A DNA stretch of 64,000 nucleotides from Isoetes taiwanensis (GCA_021234155.1 JAJEKV010000049.1:9834292-9898291), one strand, 5' to 3'. Shown: positions 24,421 to 36,859, numbered from the stretch's first letter. Notes: generated by a model from the letters alone, not told the origin. Translations and numbers: made by a program.

Positions 24421-24799
24421 GTTATATAGAATCCCAACAATAGCTCCAGGTGGTTTGTAAGAAGCAAGGCTTCAAAGTTAAAGAGTAAAAGCATGTTAGA
24501 GTGTGCCTTAAAAAGTACCATTTAGGAACCATAAAAGTACCCGAAAATGTAACCAACACTTGAGTACTGGATACCTGTATAATATCTCAATAAAAGATAC
24601 GTTTGAGAATTGATATGTTTATTTTGGCCTTCAATTGTATTATCTTTATTTTAACTTTGAATATTAACATGTCGTTGACTTTTATTTTGGATTTTTGAAT
24701 CAGTTCTGATAAAAAGCAATACCCAAATCTGAAGTGCCTAGTGTAGGTACTTTTGCAGGTTCCAAAAGTGATATTCCTAACATGCTTTCATCTCGAAGC

Positions 24800-26510
24800 G
24801 AGTTGACCTTCTTGAATTGGATCCTAAGAACATCAAGGAAGGCTACTTTGTGGTAGTAATATCTTATGATGATGATTGTCCAATAAGGGATGGCACTCAC
24901 TAAAGTTACCACCATCACGTCTGATGGGGAGGAGTTTATTTGCAAATTCCAAGTTCAATATTGGGAGCTGAAGGCATAAGAATAGTATTTCGACTGCTTG
25001 GAGAAGAAGTAAAAGAAAAATCTTGCTGATCCTGGGAGAAGAGAATTGGTGGAGTGTGTAGTATGGTCGTACCCTGCTTGTCACATTGCACAAGACAAGA
25101 CACGCAAGCTCTCCAAATGGGAAATGGACAAAGCCATGAGCAACCTCCATGCTATCGCATTGTAGGAGAAGATCATATTATTTGTCCATATATCAAAGTA
25201 TTCCTTGTAAATTTTGTGGCCTTTCTCAATTAGTTGTTTGTGGCTTTTTATAAAATCATGGTTGAAGGAAAAAAGATTTAATAAAAAGAGTTTTTTTTAG
25301 CATGACTATTGGCAAAAATATCCCATTGAAATAGAGCCAAAAAAAAAGAAAAAGAAAAAGCCGATGTGTTCAAGCAAAAAGGGCTGAATTGTAAGCCATC
25401 TAGGGATTGAAGGTAGCTTGGTCATGAAGGAAGTCGGCTAAGGATCGGAGGACTTTGATCTTCAAGGCAGGAAACTGGGTGGGTGGTTCTAGGAGCTACT
25501 TCTTTGGATTCTAGTAGAAGGGGCTTTGCTGCAACATCGGGGGAGGGGGGGGCATCCCTCCATTAAGGGCATCCGCAAAGGAAAGTAGAAGATGCAGAGG
25601 ATCCTCCATTGATGAACAGCTCAAAATGGACGGTACCTAATGGATCCGCCATTGATGAGCAGATCAAAATGAAAGCTCGAATGTTGGCCTTTCTACTCTA
25701 CATGTTGCCAAAGCAAAGCCTACATTGTTTCGCCTTAATGGTGAAGCTAATTTTCAAGAATGTTCTCGCTCTTGAAAGTCAGTATATTGCATCCCTAGAT
25801 CGATTTTTATTCCTCTTTTGTTGTGTCGGAAATGGATATCTTGAAGCTGGGGGTAGTAAACAACTTTGTTTTATTCATTTTTTCTGGCAATACCAGTAAG
25901 AATAACAAATTTTAGAAGTATCACAAATGGAAATTTGATGCTTACCAGTTGATCATCGGTCGTGATATTTGTCTGCTGTCCGATTTCCTTTGTCTACTTT
26001 CACTTCGACTTCATTTCCACACAAATGGGCAATTTTGTTGGATGAATTTTTTAACGTCCTTTTATAGATATGGAAATATATTGCGATAGAGGTATGGCAG
26101 CTGAATTTTGGCAGCTGAGTTTAATATTCTCAAAGCTATTTTTACTTGAAAATCATTCATGTCATAACCCTATAACATTATAGCCTATCATATTTTCCTC
26201 GATACATGATGCGCTAGTGCTTGTTCCCTCAACCACATGCTGAGGAACATTTTTAGCAAAAGAGCCAGTCTCCAAAAGATTTCCAGATATGTCGCATTGA
26301 TCTTTTGAAGCATATCTTTGTGTCTAGCTGTGGGCTTTCGTGTCAAATGATGGCCGATGATGGCCAATAATGCTTATATTATGCGGTTATGTCATTCGTC
26401 AATCCATCATTTGAACTTGGTTCTGTCAATAGTAAACCAATGCTTGTCAACAAAGTTGAGATATTTAGGGATGGCTTCTATATCTTGCCTGACCTTTTCT
26501 TCATTGCCCG
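24800..26510. other. Spacer with no recognised gene
   Basis: Short frames only, the longest at 25609-25899 (96 codons), without a recognisable motif. It includes a purine-rich tract near 25335 and a G-run near 25542. Confidence 0.4.
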
Positions 26511-26511
26511 G

Positions 26512-26620
26512 CTTCTTCCTCTTCCTCTTCCTCTTCCTCTTCCTCTTCCTCTTCCTCTTCCTCTTCCTCTTCCTCTTCCTCTTCCTCTTCCTCTTCCTCT
26601 TCCTCTTCCTCTTCCTCTTC
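26512..26620. repeat. (CTTCCT)n microsatellite
   Basis: About 17 uninterrupted hexamers. The long LP- and KR-repeat frames on both strands are translations of this repeat and not genes. Confidence 0.97.
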
Positions 26621-27239
26621 TTTGGATTCTTCTTCTTCCTTGCCAGACTTCTGGACAATCCAAGCGATCCTTACTCTACTCCTTCTGAAACTTTGTACAT
26701 GACTATGGATTGGTCTGTGATTAGAGATGCTTCATCCGGCATGGCCGAAATCGAACTTCAGATCACTTCTAAAGGACGATATAACTTAAAAAGCAAGTAA
26801 ACATAGTTTAGTAAGTGTTTTGAGTCTATTTAGCTTTGTTTTAAGATTCTGGTCTCTATTCTTACTTGTTTTCTATTTTATAGTTTTTAAAGGATCTTAC
26901 TATCCCGTTATCCCATTTCCAATCCAACAAGCCTTTATTCTAGATTTGGAAGTGCCTGTTTGAAGATCAAACCAGATATGGATGAGGTTTCTTGTTTCAC
27001 ATATCTACCAGATGTGTTATTAAAGACTTTTATGGATATATACTCTGCTTAGGTTTACTATATTCAGATATTCTAGGTTCAAAAACTCTGTTTAAACGCA
27101 CTATGTACTTTTATTTTTCAGAACCGATAACTCTAAAGAAACGAAAGAAATTAACAATGGCAATTGAAGAAGGATATCTATAGAAGTATCAAATCCAGAT
27201 AATCTAAATGACATTATGCCTTACAAAAATGGCATCATG

Positions 27240-28460
27240 GCATGGAGAACTCTAGGCTTTTCCGACGGGCTAGTCGAGAAGGCATATTACCGACTCTCGA
27301 GTTGGGAATACGACATTATATCGTGGAGGCATTCTTGTCGGGAATGCCTCAACCCAGACTAGACATTCTAAGTTTCAACCCACACTAAACTCCTTAAACT
27401 ATCCCAATTGGAAAGCATATTCTCAACCCTTGAGTCAAGAATGCATCAGCTCGGACTAAATCCCTCTCTTCCAAATCTTTAGAGGGAGGGGCTTAGCCTG
27501 GATGGAGGCATCGAGAATGCCTCCACCCAAATGAGACACCGTAATCTTTAATCCACACTACATTAGGGTTTTTTTGAGATTAAAAAAGGGCCTTCAAAAC
27601 ATGCCAACTAAGCTAAATGAAGATAAATGAACTACCAATCAGAAATCAGAGCCTGACGGGTCCAGTCAGCAAAACTGTTATAACTAACTCACTGGATCAC
27701 ATTTTCTAGCATAACTATTGATAGAAAAGTCCAAATGAGCTCTCGTTTAGTGCAATAGATAGATCTCGTTGAGATCTTTCCAACCTTAGGTGCTTTGCAC
27801 ATATTCTAACCACTTATGATTGTCAAAACTCCAAAAAATATGGGTTTTACCATTTTTTACTATCCTACGGGGCTAAAAGATATGCAAACCACCCACGGTT
27901 GGAAAGATCTCAATGAGATCTATCTATTGCACTAAACAAGAGCTCATTTGGACTTTTCTATCAACACTTATGCTAGAAAATGTGATTCAGTGAGTTAGTT
28001 ATAACTGTTTTGCTGACTGGATTACCAGTTCTGTTTTCTGATTGGTAGTTCATATAGCTTAGTCAGCAGTTCTTAGAAGGCCCTTTTATGATCTCAAAAA
28101 ATCCCTAATGAATCCCTTAAGTTATGAGAAGGCATATTCTCAACTTGCGAGTCGAGAATATATATGCTCAGATTAAATCCATCTTCTCCAAATCTTTAGA
28201 GGGAAGGAGCTTAGTCTGGGTGGAGGCATTCTTGGCTTGCGAGTCGAGAATGCCTCCACCACTTAAGCTTCAACGCAGACTAAAGCACTAAGCTATCCCA
28301 GCTGGCTAGTTGAGAAGGCCTATTTTTGACCCGTGAATCGAGAATGCATCTGCTCAGACTAAATCCCTTTCCTCCAAATATTTAGAGGGGAGAGGCTTAG
28401 TCTAGATGGAGGCATTCTCGACTCATGCGTCGAGGTCCATTCAGACTAGACCCCTTAAGC
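27240..28460. mobile_element. Foldback element with about 210-bp inverted arms
   Basis: The segment 27567-27785 is matched in reverse complement by 27897-28105 (shared landmarks: CAATAGATAGATCTC, GTTATAACTAACTCACT, CTACCAATCAGAAA). A loop of about 110 bp lies between. The arms are flanked on both sides by units of about 130 bp with the palindrome-rich motif GAGTCGAGAATGCCTCCACC and CTTTAGAGGGAGGGGCTTAG (near 27410-27540, 28130-28260, 28330-28450). No protein and no clear target duplication were found. A foldback/hairpin transposon or MITE-like element is the likely class. Confidence 0.65.
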
Positions 28461-28469
28461 TTCAACCCA

Positions 28470-31400
28470 GACTAAACCCCATGAAGTTGCATCTTCTATT
28501 TCTAATTTTGTCAAATGACTTTTAGTTACTGCCATGGAAAGAAAATTCATTGATTTGCATCATCGAACACTCTCTATGGCTTTGGAGGCCTGTTTTAGGT
28601 AAAATATGGTATTTCTTAAACACTGCCGATTTCTTTGTGTTTTGTTTTCTTTTTACTTCAATAATATATTTCTCGAAATTGATTATTGTCCTTTCTTCTT
28701 TTTTTTTTGGAGTGGTAGTACTCTTCTTGAGACATATTCAATTGAAGCCCTTTGCAAAGTTACATCTGGCATTAAGTTGCGCAATGTTATGCTCCTCTTT
28801 CCAAGTCATTTTGGTGCATTTCAATGCATTCTCTGTCCCCATTTGTTTGGTGTTTGTCACTTTTTGCAGCGGCATTGTTTTTCTCAAAGTGGATCGTTTG
28901 CCATACTGGTTGCTTCTTTTTACTTCTTCAAATCAAAGTAGCAATTCACTTTCTCAGAGCAGATTCAAGAAATAATAAGAATCTTATAAGCAAATATCCA
29001 GTGCAAATATCTATCCAGTAGAGGCCATGTTTTGTTAGATCCATTAAGGATAAGATTATACTTCTGAAATTCTTCTCAAGTTGAACTTTTTTGGCTTGTT
29101 GAGTTAGCCCATTTAATTCTATATAATCATCTTATAGTCACAGTGTAAAAATAGCTATTATAACGAGCAAAAATTTTGCTTTTGCTTTTGCTTTGGCATG
29201 TAATCTATGTTCTGTTGATGCCATGAACTATGACCCTAAGGATTTACCTCTAGAAATTTTAAACTAAGAAGTTAGTGTTTGACCACCTGCCTATTGTGTT
29301 GGTTTGGGACAAAACATATGAATGTATTGAAATAAGATGGGGTAAATGAAAGTGGAAAAAAGCAAATTACAGATTGATGGTTTGATGAATGGACAAAGTT
29401 TTTTTTTTGAAGTATCAAACATAGGTTCTATCATATCAATTATCTCATTATATAGCATGCATTTTTCCAGTTACAAAAGTTCTTGTTGGAAGCCCTTACA
29501 TTCATGAAATAGCTTGACTGGAACATGAATGATTTGGAATGATAACTCTTTCTCTTATAATTTTTTGTGTATTGTAAAATCCTCAACATTGGTTTGCAGA
29601 TATGTATGAACATGTTTGGTGCAGGCTTTTGCAGGAAAAGCTTTGGAGATTCAAATTGGAAAACCGTTCTTACAGCTTGCTGCATCAGGGCATTGCTATA
29701 AACTTAAAGTATTTCCAGCTAATAATAGATTTGGTTAAAAGGTATTAAATGTTAAGTTGGCATCTTCACGCTTAAAATGAATACCTATCAAATTTAGTCC
29801 CTGCAGGATCCATGGTGATGTAGAATGAGACGACATCGAGATGGCAGATCCTTGCTACATTTGAAGGACACTCTATTTAATCAGAGCACAAAAATTGCAT
29901 AATCATGGTGGCATATAAGCATTTGGAATTATGCTGCTAGCTTTCCTGAATGCAAAGGCTCATCCTTTATTACTTTGTTTGCAGATTCACGACTACTTCT
30001 ATCGTTGAAATCTCTGCACCCTTAGAGCAGTGTGGATTTGCTCCTTGATTGTGTAAGTATTGCAAGACCTTGAGCTCTCTCATATTGATGTTATCATTTC
30101 TTGATTTCTAAGCGTGCTCTGTGCCAATCTCTTAGCTCTCTCTTAGCTTTCATTGTGTCGTTTACATTTCGACGGGGGGCAAAAATTGGTTTATTAAGAG
30201 TAAAAATTGATCTATTCTTTACCATTCAAGATTCAATAGATCAACTTTCTTCCCTTTCATTCAGCCAGCCACTTGTTGGATAACCATGCAACCAGTTTTG
30301 GGTTGAAGCTTTGAAGACTTTAAGGATATAACTATCCCATGGTAAATTTATCTTTTGTTTTTTCAGTGTATATTTATTCTTGAGGGCGCCCATTCCAAGT
30401 CCATATCGATTTTTACCATTGATGTTGTGCCCACGGTATGCTGTTCACTTTGAAGACACTGCTAAGTTTTTCGTGTCTATAGATTTGCAGCAACAAATGT
30501 ATTATCTCTTGCCACTCAATTTCAGTTTTCAATCTTTTACATTTCATCCACAGTGCAATGTCAATTGCAAAAGATGTAACTGCTTTCTATGTCAAAGGGG
30601 AGTTTTTTGGCACGTATTAATAATGTTTAAGTTGGAAAATCCTCCATATAATTATTGTTTCCTTTGGGAGACTGCCAGGATATTACGATAGAGGTGTGAT
30701 GCTTCAAATTATTACAAGTCCATTTAAAGGGCACACGAGCAAAATGCACGGGTAAGCCCATTGAAAGTGCACGTTTGAAAAGAATACAAGCACTTTGAAA
30801 GGGACGAGCTTGAAAAAAGCATCATTTGTCAGCTTAACTACATCTTGAAGAAATGCTTGAAAGAGACATTTATTAGCTTATCTAAGTTTGTGTTTTAATG
30901 TTTCTTCTATGTTTTAGGACAAAACGTGGTTACTGGGATATTCAAGGTATTTTAACTTTCCTTGAGACATGAAAGCTTACTACTCTCAAATATGTGGTTC
31001 TTTCCATGGTGATTCGATGGGGTTTGTCTTAACGCATGTATATGATACTGGATTAACTTATTGCCAGGTTGCTAAAAGAACAAAGTTGGACTTTGTAAAT
31101 ACAATAATTTGAAGGCATATAAGGAAAAACATGCTTTGTATGTAGATGGTATGTATGTAGAGCAATTCAACTCTATTAACAACGGAATTTTCCTCAACCA
31201 AATAATTTAATTGAATAAGTTGAAAATTTTCAACCTTTGAAGGATTACCCATTTATTTGTTACTCTATATCACTCCAGACCAACATAAATACCATGCTTA
31301 TCAACCACCATTGGATTATTTGGTTGTTTTGTTCTGTACGTGAGGACCATCCTTGAAACATGGATTTTTCATCTACACAATGGGCATTGATTATTTTCAC

Positions 31401-31700
31401 CTACACAATGGGCATTGATTATTTGCTGAAAGGAGTACTTTGCTTCTGAAGGATTGATATAAGATAGTGGTAAAGCAATAGAATCAAAGTGCGGTAATGC
31501 AAGGCACACGCTTACTAGCTAGGACTATATCCGGCCACACGTTTATTAGTTAAGACTATATCCAAAGGTATCATGGTGCACACTACATTTATACAAATGA
31601 AAATGAAAAACAAAAATAGTATTTTTTTGTTGCAAGTTTTTTTTAACAGGGTTGCCTAACCCGAGCTGCCCACTTTCCTGCATTTCTAGCTATGCCAAGT
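28470..31700. other. Spacer, possible introns or flank of the CAP-D2 relic
   Basis: No exon could be recognised. A 141-codon frame at 28550-28975 is hydrophobic and T-rich and is probably chance. A 27-bp tandem duplication (CTACACAATGGGCATTGATT) lies at 31370-31427. The missing N-terminal exons of CAP-D2 were looked for here and not found. Confidence 0.4.
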
Positions 31701-31764
31701 GTCGTGCCATGTCAGCTGTAAGCATTTTTGGCCGTCGGATTCTATATTTTCTGATCGTAGGGTC

Positions 31765-32820
31765 AGGGAAATTAGAAAAGCAAGTAATTGTCTTTCGGAG
31801 TTTTGGCGATATAGCCTCTTTGCCTCCGTCGGAGCAAGAGGTACCCCGTCCTCTTATTGAAAGTCTGTGCTCAAACTTTTCTGTGCTTATTCCAAGCATA
31901 GCATCTGTAGGAAGGTCTGTTACTGCAGAAGTCACGGATGACGCCACTTTTACACAACAGCAAGTCTATGCTCATCGAAATGCATTGAAAATATATTCGT
32001 ATTTTCTTTCCTGCATCCTTGTATTTTCTTTCATGCATCCTTGTGGCGGCGAAGTGAAACAGGGAGAAAGCTCCTGCTGCATCTCAGAAGGTGAGGCCTT
32101 GCCTGTCAATTTCTTACAATTCATTTGGTCTTCATTAACTATATTCTTATTAGCCATTCTTGATATTAGGGTAAGCAAGTAAGGAAGAAGCATTTGCCAG
32201 TGTGCCACCATCCTGGAACTGGAAAACACTCAGAACCAAAATTATAGTCCTAATGGAGACAACCCTGCAGTCTGATTTACAGCAGTTGTATGAATGTCAT
32301 TGTCCGAAGAAGGCCTCCTTGCTTCTTTTGCAAAGTAATAGTTCTTTCCATTGTTATAAATCAGTTGGCGGATTGATTGAACTTATGCCTGGGCCATCTG
32401 ATTGGTTTGCAGGTTTGGGTTAAAATTGCTGGAGATCCAAGCCCTTCTAAAGGATAAAGAAACCAAGGAGGCTTTATGTAGATACATTGCTGCATGTGCA
32501 ATGAAATATATTTACCTGGAACAACTAGTGCTATCACTTGTTGGTTTGTTGCACAAGTATGAACATTTGCCAGTTCATGTAGCAGACATTATAGCATTTG
32601 GCAACAACAACTATCATGACAATAAGTTGGTTGTTGCAGTTCTAAGAGAGATTGGTAGCAGGAATCTAAAGGATTATGTGCATGTTGCTTCCTCTGCAGA
32701 TAATGTAGGCTATTTCCTGTCTGAGCTCACTGACTGTCTTCCAAAACTTATGGTTACTAATCTCAACATCACTAGAGTTTTTTTGAGGTCAATTAAGGGC
32801 CTTGTAATAGTATTTTGGGG
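31765..32820 (+). pseudogene. Condensin I subunit CAP-D2 (CND1) gene fragment, three exons
   Basis: CAP-D2 is the HEAT-repeat subunit of condensin I that compacts mitotic chromosomes. Exon one (to 32090, donor GTGAGG) encodes LIESLCSNFSVLIPSI, GRSV and AHRNALKIYSYFL. Exon two (about 32176-32292) encodes PPSWNWKTLRTK. Exon three (from 32412 after a TTTGCAG acceptor) encodes LLKDKETKEALCRYIA, HKYEHLPVHVAD, VVAVLREIGSRN and LPKLMVTN. Each block aligns in order with the N-terminal part of plant CAP-D2 (VESLRSNLSVLLP, HRNALKIY, WNWE, KDADTKDALCR, HKYDFAVVHIAD, LPKLMSTN). After VTNLNI the match ends: the expected RNALVG block is replaced by unrelated sequence and a stop near 32869. N-terminal and C-terminal parts are absent, so about 220 residues of more than 1,300 remain. 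The exons themselves are undamaged, so this is a young truncation or capture. Confidence 0.85.
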
Positions 32821-32989
32821 GGGCTGCCACGTAGGATCCCGAACCTACCTTTTCCCCCTCCATACCTAACTTTCACTCTCCCCTTACCTAACTCCCCCAA
32901 AACCTAACCTCGTACCTAACTTTGCAATCATTATTTCCTAACGACCTCAAAATTTGATGATTACATCTAAGAATTTCATTTTCCCACCA

Positions 32990-33090
32990 TCGAGTTTCAG
33001 CGCCATCGAGCTTGCTATCGAGCTCGCCATCGCGTCATCGAGCTTGCCATTGCGCCATCAAGCGCCAACGACCTTGCCATCGCACCCAAG
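32990..33090. repeat. Short imperfect tandem repeat (CATCGAGCTTGC)
   Basis: Five to six degenerate units around CCATCGAGCTTGCCATCG. The preceding 32860-32930 is rich in CCTAACT. Together they mark the junction between the CAP-D2 relic and the transposase-like gene. Confidence 0.6.
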
Positions 33091-33267
33091 CATTGTTTGA
33101 ATAGAGCGAAAGTTTTCAATTTCGCTCTGTTTGTTGGCAAGAATCTTCCTAATTCTAAGCTCCGCTCCGATTCTCGGTCTTTTGCAATGTCAATAGCAAA
33201 GGTATTTGGTTTCCAAGTTGGCATTGCATTCCTTTGAGTGTTTTTGGTTCTAATACTTCTGTTTCAG

Positions 33268-35728
33268 GATCAAACTAATTCCGAGGGTCAATTTAGAGTG
33301 CAAGTGCCAAAAGGATGCCTGTCTTATAGGAATAAGTTCACTTGGAAGCAACCAATAGATGAAGATGCATTGCGAGCTTCTGGAGCCATGAATATAAACC
33401 TCTGGGCTAAAGGGCAACTGTATCCTTATGATCCTTTCACTCGAGCCCATCCAAACTTTCACTCTGCATCCGGTCTTATTGAATTTGCTTGTAAGGGACA
33501 GCAAGGGTTACTGTAATAATTTGGTTAATAGTAATACTGATCCACATTTGCGTGCCATGTATAACCACTTGTATGGATTCAATTGCAAAGTTTTATCAGA
33601 TGTTAATCAGCTCCAACAGGCAAACTACTTGCTGTCTCAACAATGCCGCAAGCTCAATGAATTGGAGGTAGAAAATCAAAAATTGGTGACGGAGATAAAA
33701 TCATTGCAGCAAGGAATGAAGAGGGTTGCGCAAGAAAATGATTCCCTTCACAAGCGAGTCAAACGAATGAAAACAACTCCACTGGGGATCAGGGAAAGGG
33801 CAAGCAACCTGAAGACCATAAATATATTAGCCCCTGGGGGTGGAGGCTAAAAAAAAAAGGGTCATGGCTATTAAAAAGCTTGTTGATCCAAATCTTGCAG
33901 AAGAAAATAAGAGAAAACTTGCTAATATTACCTGTTTATTGAAGAAATTAGTTACTAAAGATGATGTATTGAGAATGTTAAAGCTTCCTGGCAGCATTCA
34001 ACTTAGAAAAGCTGTAGTACAGCAACTGCTGCAGGAGTTGGGGAACAGTCAAACCTCAGAATCAGTGCAAGAACTGTGTGACAATGTCGGAATAAGTAGG
34101 CAAGCTTATATTGCTTTGTTCAAATGCTTGCAGGATGGCCTTAAACAACAAGGCATTACCAAAACTATTCTACTACCAAGGATGACTAGTGTGAGGACTT
34201 GTAGGTTATCGAGAAACAGACAAGTGCAAGAGCTTCTTGGTGATATGTATCAGCTAACCAGCAGTGTCAATTTGGATACATTGCCAACTTATACCAAAGG
34301 TAAGAAGAAGTCAAAGTTTGGTGATACTTTCTGCCTTAATGAAAATAACAATTGCTGGATAGACTTAAGTAGAATGCTTCGGCTTTTGGTTCGATTTTAT
34401 GATATGAAGGTAGAAGAGTGCGCTGGCAAACTAAGAATTGTTTTGAAGCTGGATGAAATGGAATTGGTGAAAGGCGAGAAGTACGAGAGGGTTTCACTGA
34501 GTCTAATGAACAGAGCTTTGAATACAGGGAATGAAGAGTCAAATCTAGAGGGTAAGTTTTCCGTCCAGTCTGAAGATCACATTTGGTGGGTTGGTTTATT
34601 TCAGGTACCAGAGGAAAATCACAGTATACTGAAATGGGTTTTTGATCAAACACCTATCCCCACAATGATTGCCTCTCACGGAATCGGAGAAAAACTTGCA
34701 GTTCCTAGATATGGTGAGTAAGAGGTTGAATGGCATCTTGCTGCAGATTTGAAGACAATAAAATGCATGTACAGAATGAAGCATGGTGCTGGTAAGACTA
34801 CTCATGCTTGTCCTTACTGTCTCTATGCGAGAAGAGATTCAGCTGGGTTGGACAAGAGCACGTTAGACTGTTTCTGGGATGAGCCACCAAATAGAGAAGA
34901 GAAGGACACAACCTTGATGCCAATTCTGCCAATTCTGTTAAAAAGAGTACACATATGCACCCTTCATGCTTTCTTGAGAATCATAGACAAGATGGTTTAC
35001 ATGAGTATCCTGTTTGCTTGGAATAAATCACCCCAAAGCTCTAGGGAAGCTGCCATGCATGAAGTTGAAAAGGTGCTATTGTGGGACTTCATGGTGGGCA
35101 CTACAAAATACTTCAAGATCCAAAGGTATCCGGCAAGGTTCCCCTGAAACCCAGTATGGGTGGTCCAAAGGCTAAGAGGTTTTTGCCTCCCGCGAAAGAG
35201 AACTTATCTGGTGTTTGGGAAGCTTACAAGGATCTTATTGCAGTTGAGGATGATCGAAATGATCATGGTAGATCATGCCTGAAGAAAATCAAGGCATGGC
35301 AGGATTTCTCTGTACTGGTGAAGGAAATGCAGAAAAAGGTAGTGCAGGAAAATGATGTTGCCAAATTCCAGGAGGCCGTCACAAACTTCACTAAGTCTTT
35401 CCTGACGGCATGGGGTGAGGCCAATTTGACCCACTATGTCCATATTCTGTTTGCACATGGCATGTGGTTTGTCATAGAATATGGAAGCCTGGGAATTTGG
35501 AATACACAGGGAATGGAGAAGTCCCATAAGCAAGCAAATAATGCATTCTTCCGTTTCACTCAACACAGAGGTTCAGTTGGGAATTCCTTACAGCAGATGT
35601 GTCAATGGTTTTACAGGAGGATCGTGTCCAAATGGGTCAAGAAATCACGGAACCAGAGTGAGTCAACACTTGCTAAGTTGTTTAGACAAAAAACCCAGCG
35701 GGGAAAAAAAGAGGGAAGCTTGGTATAA
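33268..35728 (+). pseudogene. DDE-like transposase gene, nearly complete, one stop and one frameshift
   Basis: Three collinear parts. First, 33268-33840: QVPKGCLSYRNKF, then a coiled coil (NELEVENQKLVTEIKSL) reached through a frame change near 33510. Second, 33840-35147: a lysine-rich start, helical region, IVLKLDEMELV, then an in-frame TAA (34719-34721), then ADLKTIK, CPYC and LHAFLRIIDKM. Third, from about 35085 in the next frame: LHGGHYKILQDPKV, HILFAHGMWFVIEYGSLGIWNTQGMEKSHKQANN and a basic C-terminus ending at a stop near 35728. The pattern of acidic residue, DLK, CxxC, LHxxLRIxD and GMExSH resembles long RNase-H-fold transposase families of animals and algae, possibly near the KDZ group. 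I cannot name it firmly. The two lesions lie inside otherwise smooth homology, so decay is recent. Confidence 0.5.
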
Positions 35729-35859
35729 GTCCGCAGCTGTTGAGCGATCAAGGGAGTGGAGATTTATGAGATGTAGGCAAGGCAAATGTTATGTCTGTAT
35801 TGAGAGCTCTTGATAATGTCTCTACTGTAAAAAAGATGGTTTATTTATCAGTTTGATAG

Positions 35860-36050
35860 TGGTCACTGTGCGAAATGATGTATTGAAAGTAAACTGGATG
35901 TATATATTGCGCACCGTGGCCACGGTGCGAAATATGGGCTTGTAACTAAACTGGATCCACGTATTTTGCACCGTAGCCACGGTGCGAAATAGGCCCTTCA
36001 ATAATTTGTAACTGAGGCGATTTCGCATCGTGGCTATGGTGCCGAATATG
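35860..36050. repeat. Small tandem array with an 18-bp palindrome
   Basis: About four units spaced roughly 57 bp. Each centres on GCACCGTGGCCACGGTGC, perfect at 35911-35928 and altered at 35968-35985 and 36025-36042, and is followed by GAAATA. The minus-strand frame here (FRTVATVRN repeats) is a by-product. Confidence 0.8.
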
Positions 36051-36286
36051 ACCACAAATAGAACAATCACATGAGAAAATACATGGAAATGGGAGAAGAA
36101 ATCATTCACTTACACGAAAAGTTAAAAGGAAAATTATTCGCCAAGATAATACATGATAATATATAGAAGTTACTTAATTACACGGAAATCACATGCTTAT
36201 ATACTTAATTTCTTTGAAAATCGTAGGTTTATACCAGTTTATACATATAATTCTAATGGAGTATCTTTACCTGTGATATGTACGTA

Positions 36287-36859
36287 TTATGTGCTGTGTG
36301 CTATGTAGCCATAGCTCACGTGTATCCCAAGGAATTGTACTCCATATGGGGCCACAAGACAGATGTTGAAGTAAAGGGATCGGAATAGGAGCTGACCAAT
36401 ATCCACAAAAAATTTGTAATGGAAGTTGTAAAGTTCAATGAAGATATAAATCCTATTCTTTTCACAAGTAGGAATGACCAGAGGTACATAGTGATCCAGA
36501 GAGTAGGCCATGAAACCATGGAAAAGCATGTCCTTCAACTGTTCTAGCCTATCTTTCAAATCTGAGGGGGGTTCAAGAAGTCCCAAAGCACTTAGAGTGA
36601 TCCTTGCATGACTTAGACTGATCTCCTGCAGTGGAGAGAGATGACAAGTATAGCGATCGATAATGAAGTTGATCAGCTGCCTTGCAAGCTCTGTGGTTGG
36701 ACCGTGACGCCACTGATGCTTCCAAAAGTTGCTAATAAATTCATCAAAAGTGCACGTATTTATTCTGCCGCATGCTTGCAGGTATTCCGGATCAGCCCAG
36801 CGAGGATGTTCTTGCAAAGTTACCATTTGCAAGAAACTAGTGGAGTGGACAAGGAGCAA
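36287..36859 (-). CDS. Hypothetical protein frame
   Basis: 190 codons on the minus strand, with a compositionally normal first 120 residues (LQEHPRWADPEYLQACG, FWKHQWRHGPTTELARQL, LGLLEPPSDLKDRLEQL) and a hydrophobic tail. I recognise no family. The first part reads like real protein, the tail less so, which suggests an exon running into intron or non-coding DNA near 36490. It lies downstream of, and opposite to, the transposase-like gene. Confidence 0.35.
   Translation of the reverse strand: MLLVHSTSFLQMVTLQEHPRWADPEYLQACGRINTCTFDEFISNFWKHQWRHGPTTELARQLINFIIDRYTCHLSPLQEISLSHARITLSALGLLEPPSDLKDRLEQLKDMLFHGFMAYSLDHYVPLVIPTCEKNRIYIFIELYNFHYKFFVDIGQLLFRSLYFNICLVAPYGVQFLGIHVSYGYIAHST

Noticed and set aside
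26389..26688. Long LPLPLP- and KRKRKR-type frames on both strands
   Set aside because: They are translations of the (CTTCCT)n microsatellite.
28550..28975. Membrane protein gene (141 codons, hydrophobic)
   Set aside because: T-rich DNA gives hydrophobic residues in any frame. No homology, and another frame of similar length overlaps it.
34719..34755. The stop in the transposase-like gene explained as an intron (GTGAGT ... TGCAG)
   Set aside because: The interval would be only about 33 bp, too short for a plant intron, and the sequence between keeps protein-like homology.
35860..36050. CRISPR-like array
   Set aside because: Plant DNA with only three to four degenerate palindromic units and no unique spacers.
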